Assembly: GCA_036505275.1 (NCBI GenBank)
Contig: DASXTS010000203.1
Location: forward strand, 1-12,486
DNA: 12,486 nucleotides
Origin: DASXTS01 sp036505275
Lineage (GTDB): Bacteria > Actinomycetota > Actinomycetes > Mycobacteriales > Pseudonocardiaceae
Reading direction: 5' to 3'
Within the stretch, counting starts at the first letter, position 1. The number at the start of each line of letters is the position of its first letter. The notes beneath the pieces are model-generated. The model had not been told where the DNA came from, made no database searches, and worked only from the letters and a program-made list of their open reading frames with translations. Made by a program: the position numbers and the translations under genes. This document shows positions 12,035-12,486 of this stretch, piece by piece.

Positions 12035-12060
12035 GGAACGGATTGGGGCGCGGCGGCGTT
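12035..12060 (+). promoter_or_regulatory. ECF sigma-type promoter-like sequence before the serine protease
   Basis: GGAAC (12035-12039, preceded by G at 12034 and T at 12033) and CGTT (12057-12060) are 17 nt apart, equal to 18 nt from GGAAC to GTT. This fits the actinobacterial ECF pattern GGAA(C/T)-N16-18-(C)GTT used by SigE/SigH/SigR-type factors. The predicted transcript start is near 12068, about 47 nt before the ATG. The spacing and core bases are visible; which sigma factor is inferred. Confidence 0.45.
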
Positions 12061-12114
12061 TATAGCGCTGCAACGCTGTAATTGCGCGGTGCTCCCCGAG
12101 GGCGGTGACGGACG

Positions 12115-12486
12115 ATGGCCGACGAACTGGATGCCTACTCACGAACGGTCAGCACGGTCGCGGCAGAGGTGACGCGGCACGTGGCAAGCCTGCGGATGCG
12201 CAGGGGCAGCGGCTCGGCGGTGGTGTTCGCCGACGACGGCCTGCTGGTGACGAACGCGCACGTGGTCGGCCAGGCCGGCGGCGGAACCGCGGCGTTCGTG
12301 GACGGCACCGAGACCAGGGTGGACGTGGTGGGCGCCGACCCGCTGTCCGACCTCGCGGTGCTGCGGGCCCGCGGCACCACCCCGCCCGCGGCAACTCTGG
12401 GTGACGCGGACCGCCTCGTGGTCGGCCAGCTCGTGGTCGCCATCGGCAACCCACTCGGTTTCGCCGGCTCCGTGACCGCGGGCGTG
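12115..12486 (+). CDS. HtrA/trypsin-like serine protease (5' part, cut by window edge)
   Basis: ATG at 12115 opens a frame of 124 codons that continues off the window. The sequence is the first half of an HtrA-type chymotrypsin-fold protease: RGSGSAVVFADDGLLVTNAHVV contains catalytic His49, and DPLSDLAVLRA contains catalytic Asp79. VVAIGNPLGFAGSVTAGV is the segment that normally precedes the GNSGGPL motif with the active serine, which is beyond the window. The N-terminus MADELDAYSRTVSTVAAEVT is polar, with no signal peptide or membrane anchor, so a cytoplasmic location is predicted, unusual for HtrA-like enzymes. Whether a PDZ domain follows cannot be seen. A weak GAGGG lies 11 nt upstream. 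An ECF-like promoter and a GTAATTGC box precede it, which would suit stress-induced protein quality control. Confidence 0.88.
   Translation, partial: MADELDAYSRTVSTVAAEVTRHVASLRMRRGSGSAVVFADDGLLVTNAHVVGQAGGGTAAFVDGTETRVDVVGADPLSDLAVLRARGTTPPAATLGDADRLVVGQLVVAIGNPLGFAGSVTAGV

Noticed and set aside
11375..12142. Minus-strand ORF with repetitive His/Thr/Arg/Gly peptides over the repeat arrays
   Set aside because: The repeats have 28- and 22-bp periods, which shift frame between units, and the frame runs antisense into def, so no real protein is indicated.

Overview
The window is high-GC, gene-dense DNA with strongly GC-biased third codon positions, many GTG starts, several TANNNT -10 elements placed almost directly before start codons, and actinobacterial families (DUF3263, a VirR-like LytR_C protein, an actinobacterial-type psd-pssA pair, an AMIN-like secreted protein). 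It fits an actinomycete, most likely of the Pseudonocardiales; the genus cannot be fixed from sequence reading alone. No tRNA, rRNA, CRISPR array, transposase or phage gene was seen.

Left part (1-2139, minus strand): a secreted AMIN-like protein cut by the window edge, a decayed stretch still encoding the N-lobe of a PknB-type Ser/Thr kinase, a CspA-family cold-shock protein with a strong Shine-Dalgarno, and an AIM24-family protein. The last gene diverges from moeA across about 18 bp that carry a perfect 14-bp palindrome.

Middle part (2158-10040, plus strand): moeA (molybdopterin molybdotransferase), a small GlsB/YeaQ/YmgE membrane protein, psd and pssA (the two enzymes that turn CDP-diacylglycerol plus serine into phosphatidylethanolamine, 5 nt apart), a beta-propeller lipoprotein, and a two-domain Cdc48/p97-like AAA ATPase whose first ATPase domain is degenerate.

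Right part (10048-12486): a DUF3263 gene and a VirR-like membrane protein on the minus strand, converging on the AAA gene with a 7-nt gap. Divergent from DUF3263 is peptide deformylase. After it comes a 323-nt non-coding stretch with two different tandem-repeat arrays flanking strong inverted repeats, then the start of an HtrA/trypsin-like serine protease behind an ECF-type promoter-like sequence.

From memory, the set moeA2-psd-pssA-AAA ATPase ... virR-DUF3263-def matches the Mycobacterium tuberculosis block Rv0438c-Rv0435c and Rv0431-Rv0429c. The window is therefore a conserved actinobacterial core neighbourhood with local insertions (GlsB, beta-propeller lipoprotein), and with the genes I recall between Rv0431 and Rv0435c (including sodC) absent. 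The main themes are envelope lipid synthesis, envelope proteins and protein quality control. I see no clear new multi-gene system. The points most worth checking are the repeat-rich intergenic region, the ECF-like promoter, the cluster of near-leaderless promoters, the palindrome at the AIM24/moeA boundary and the kinase relic.
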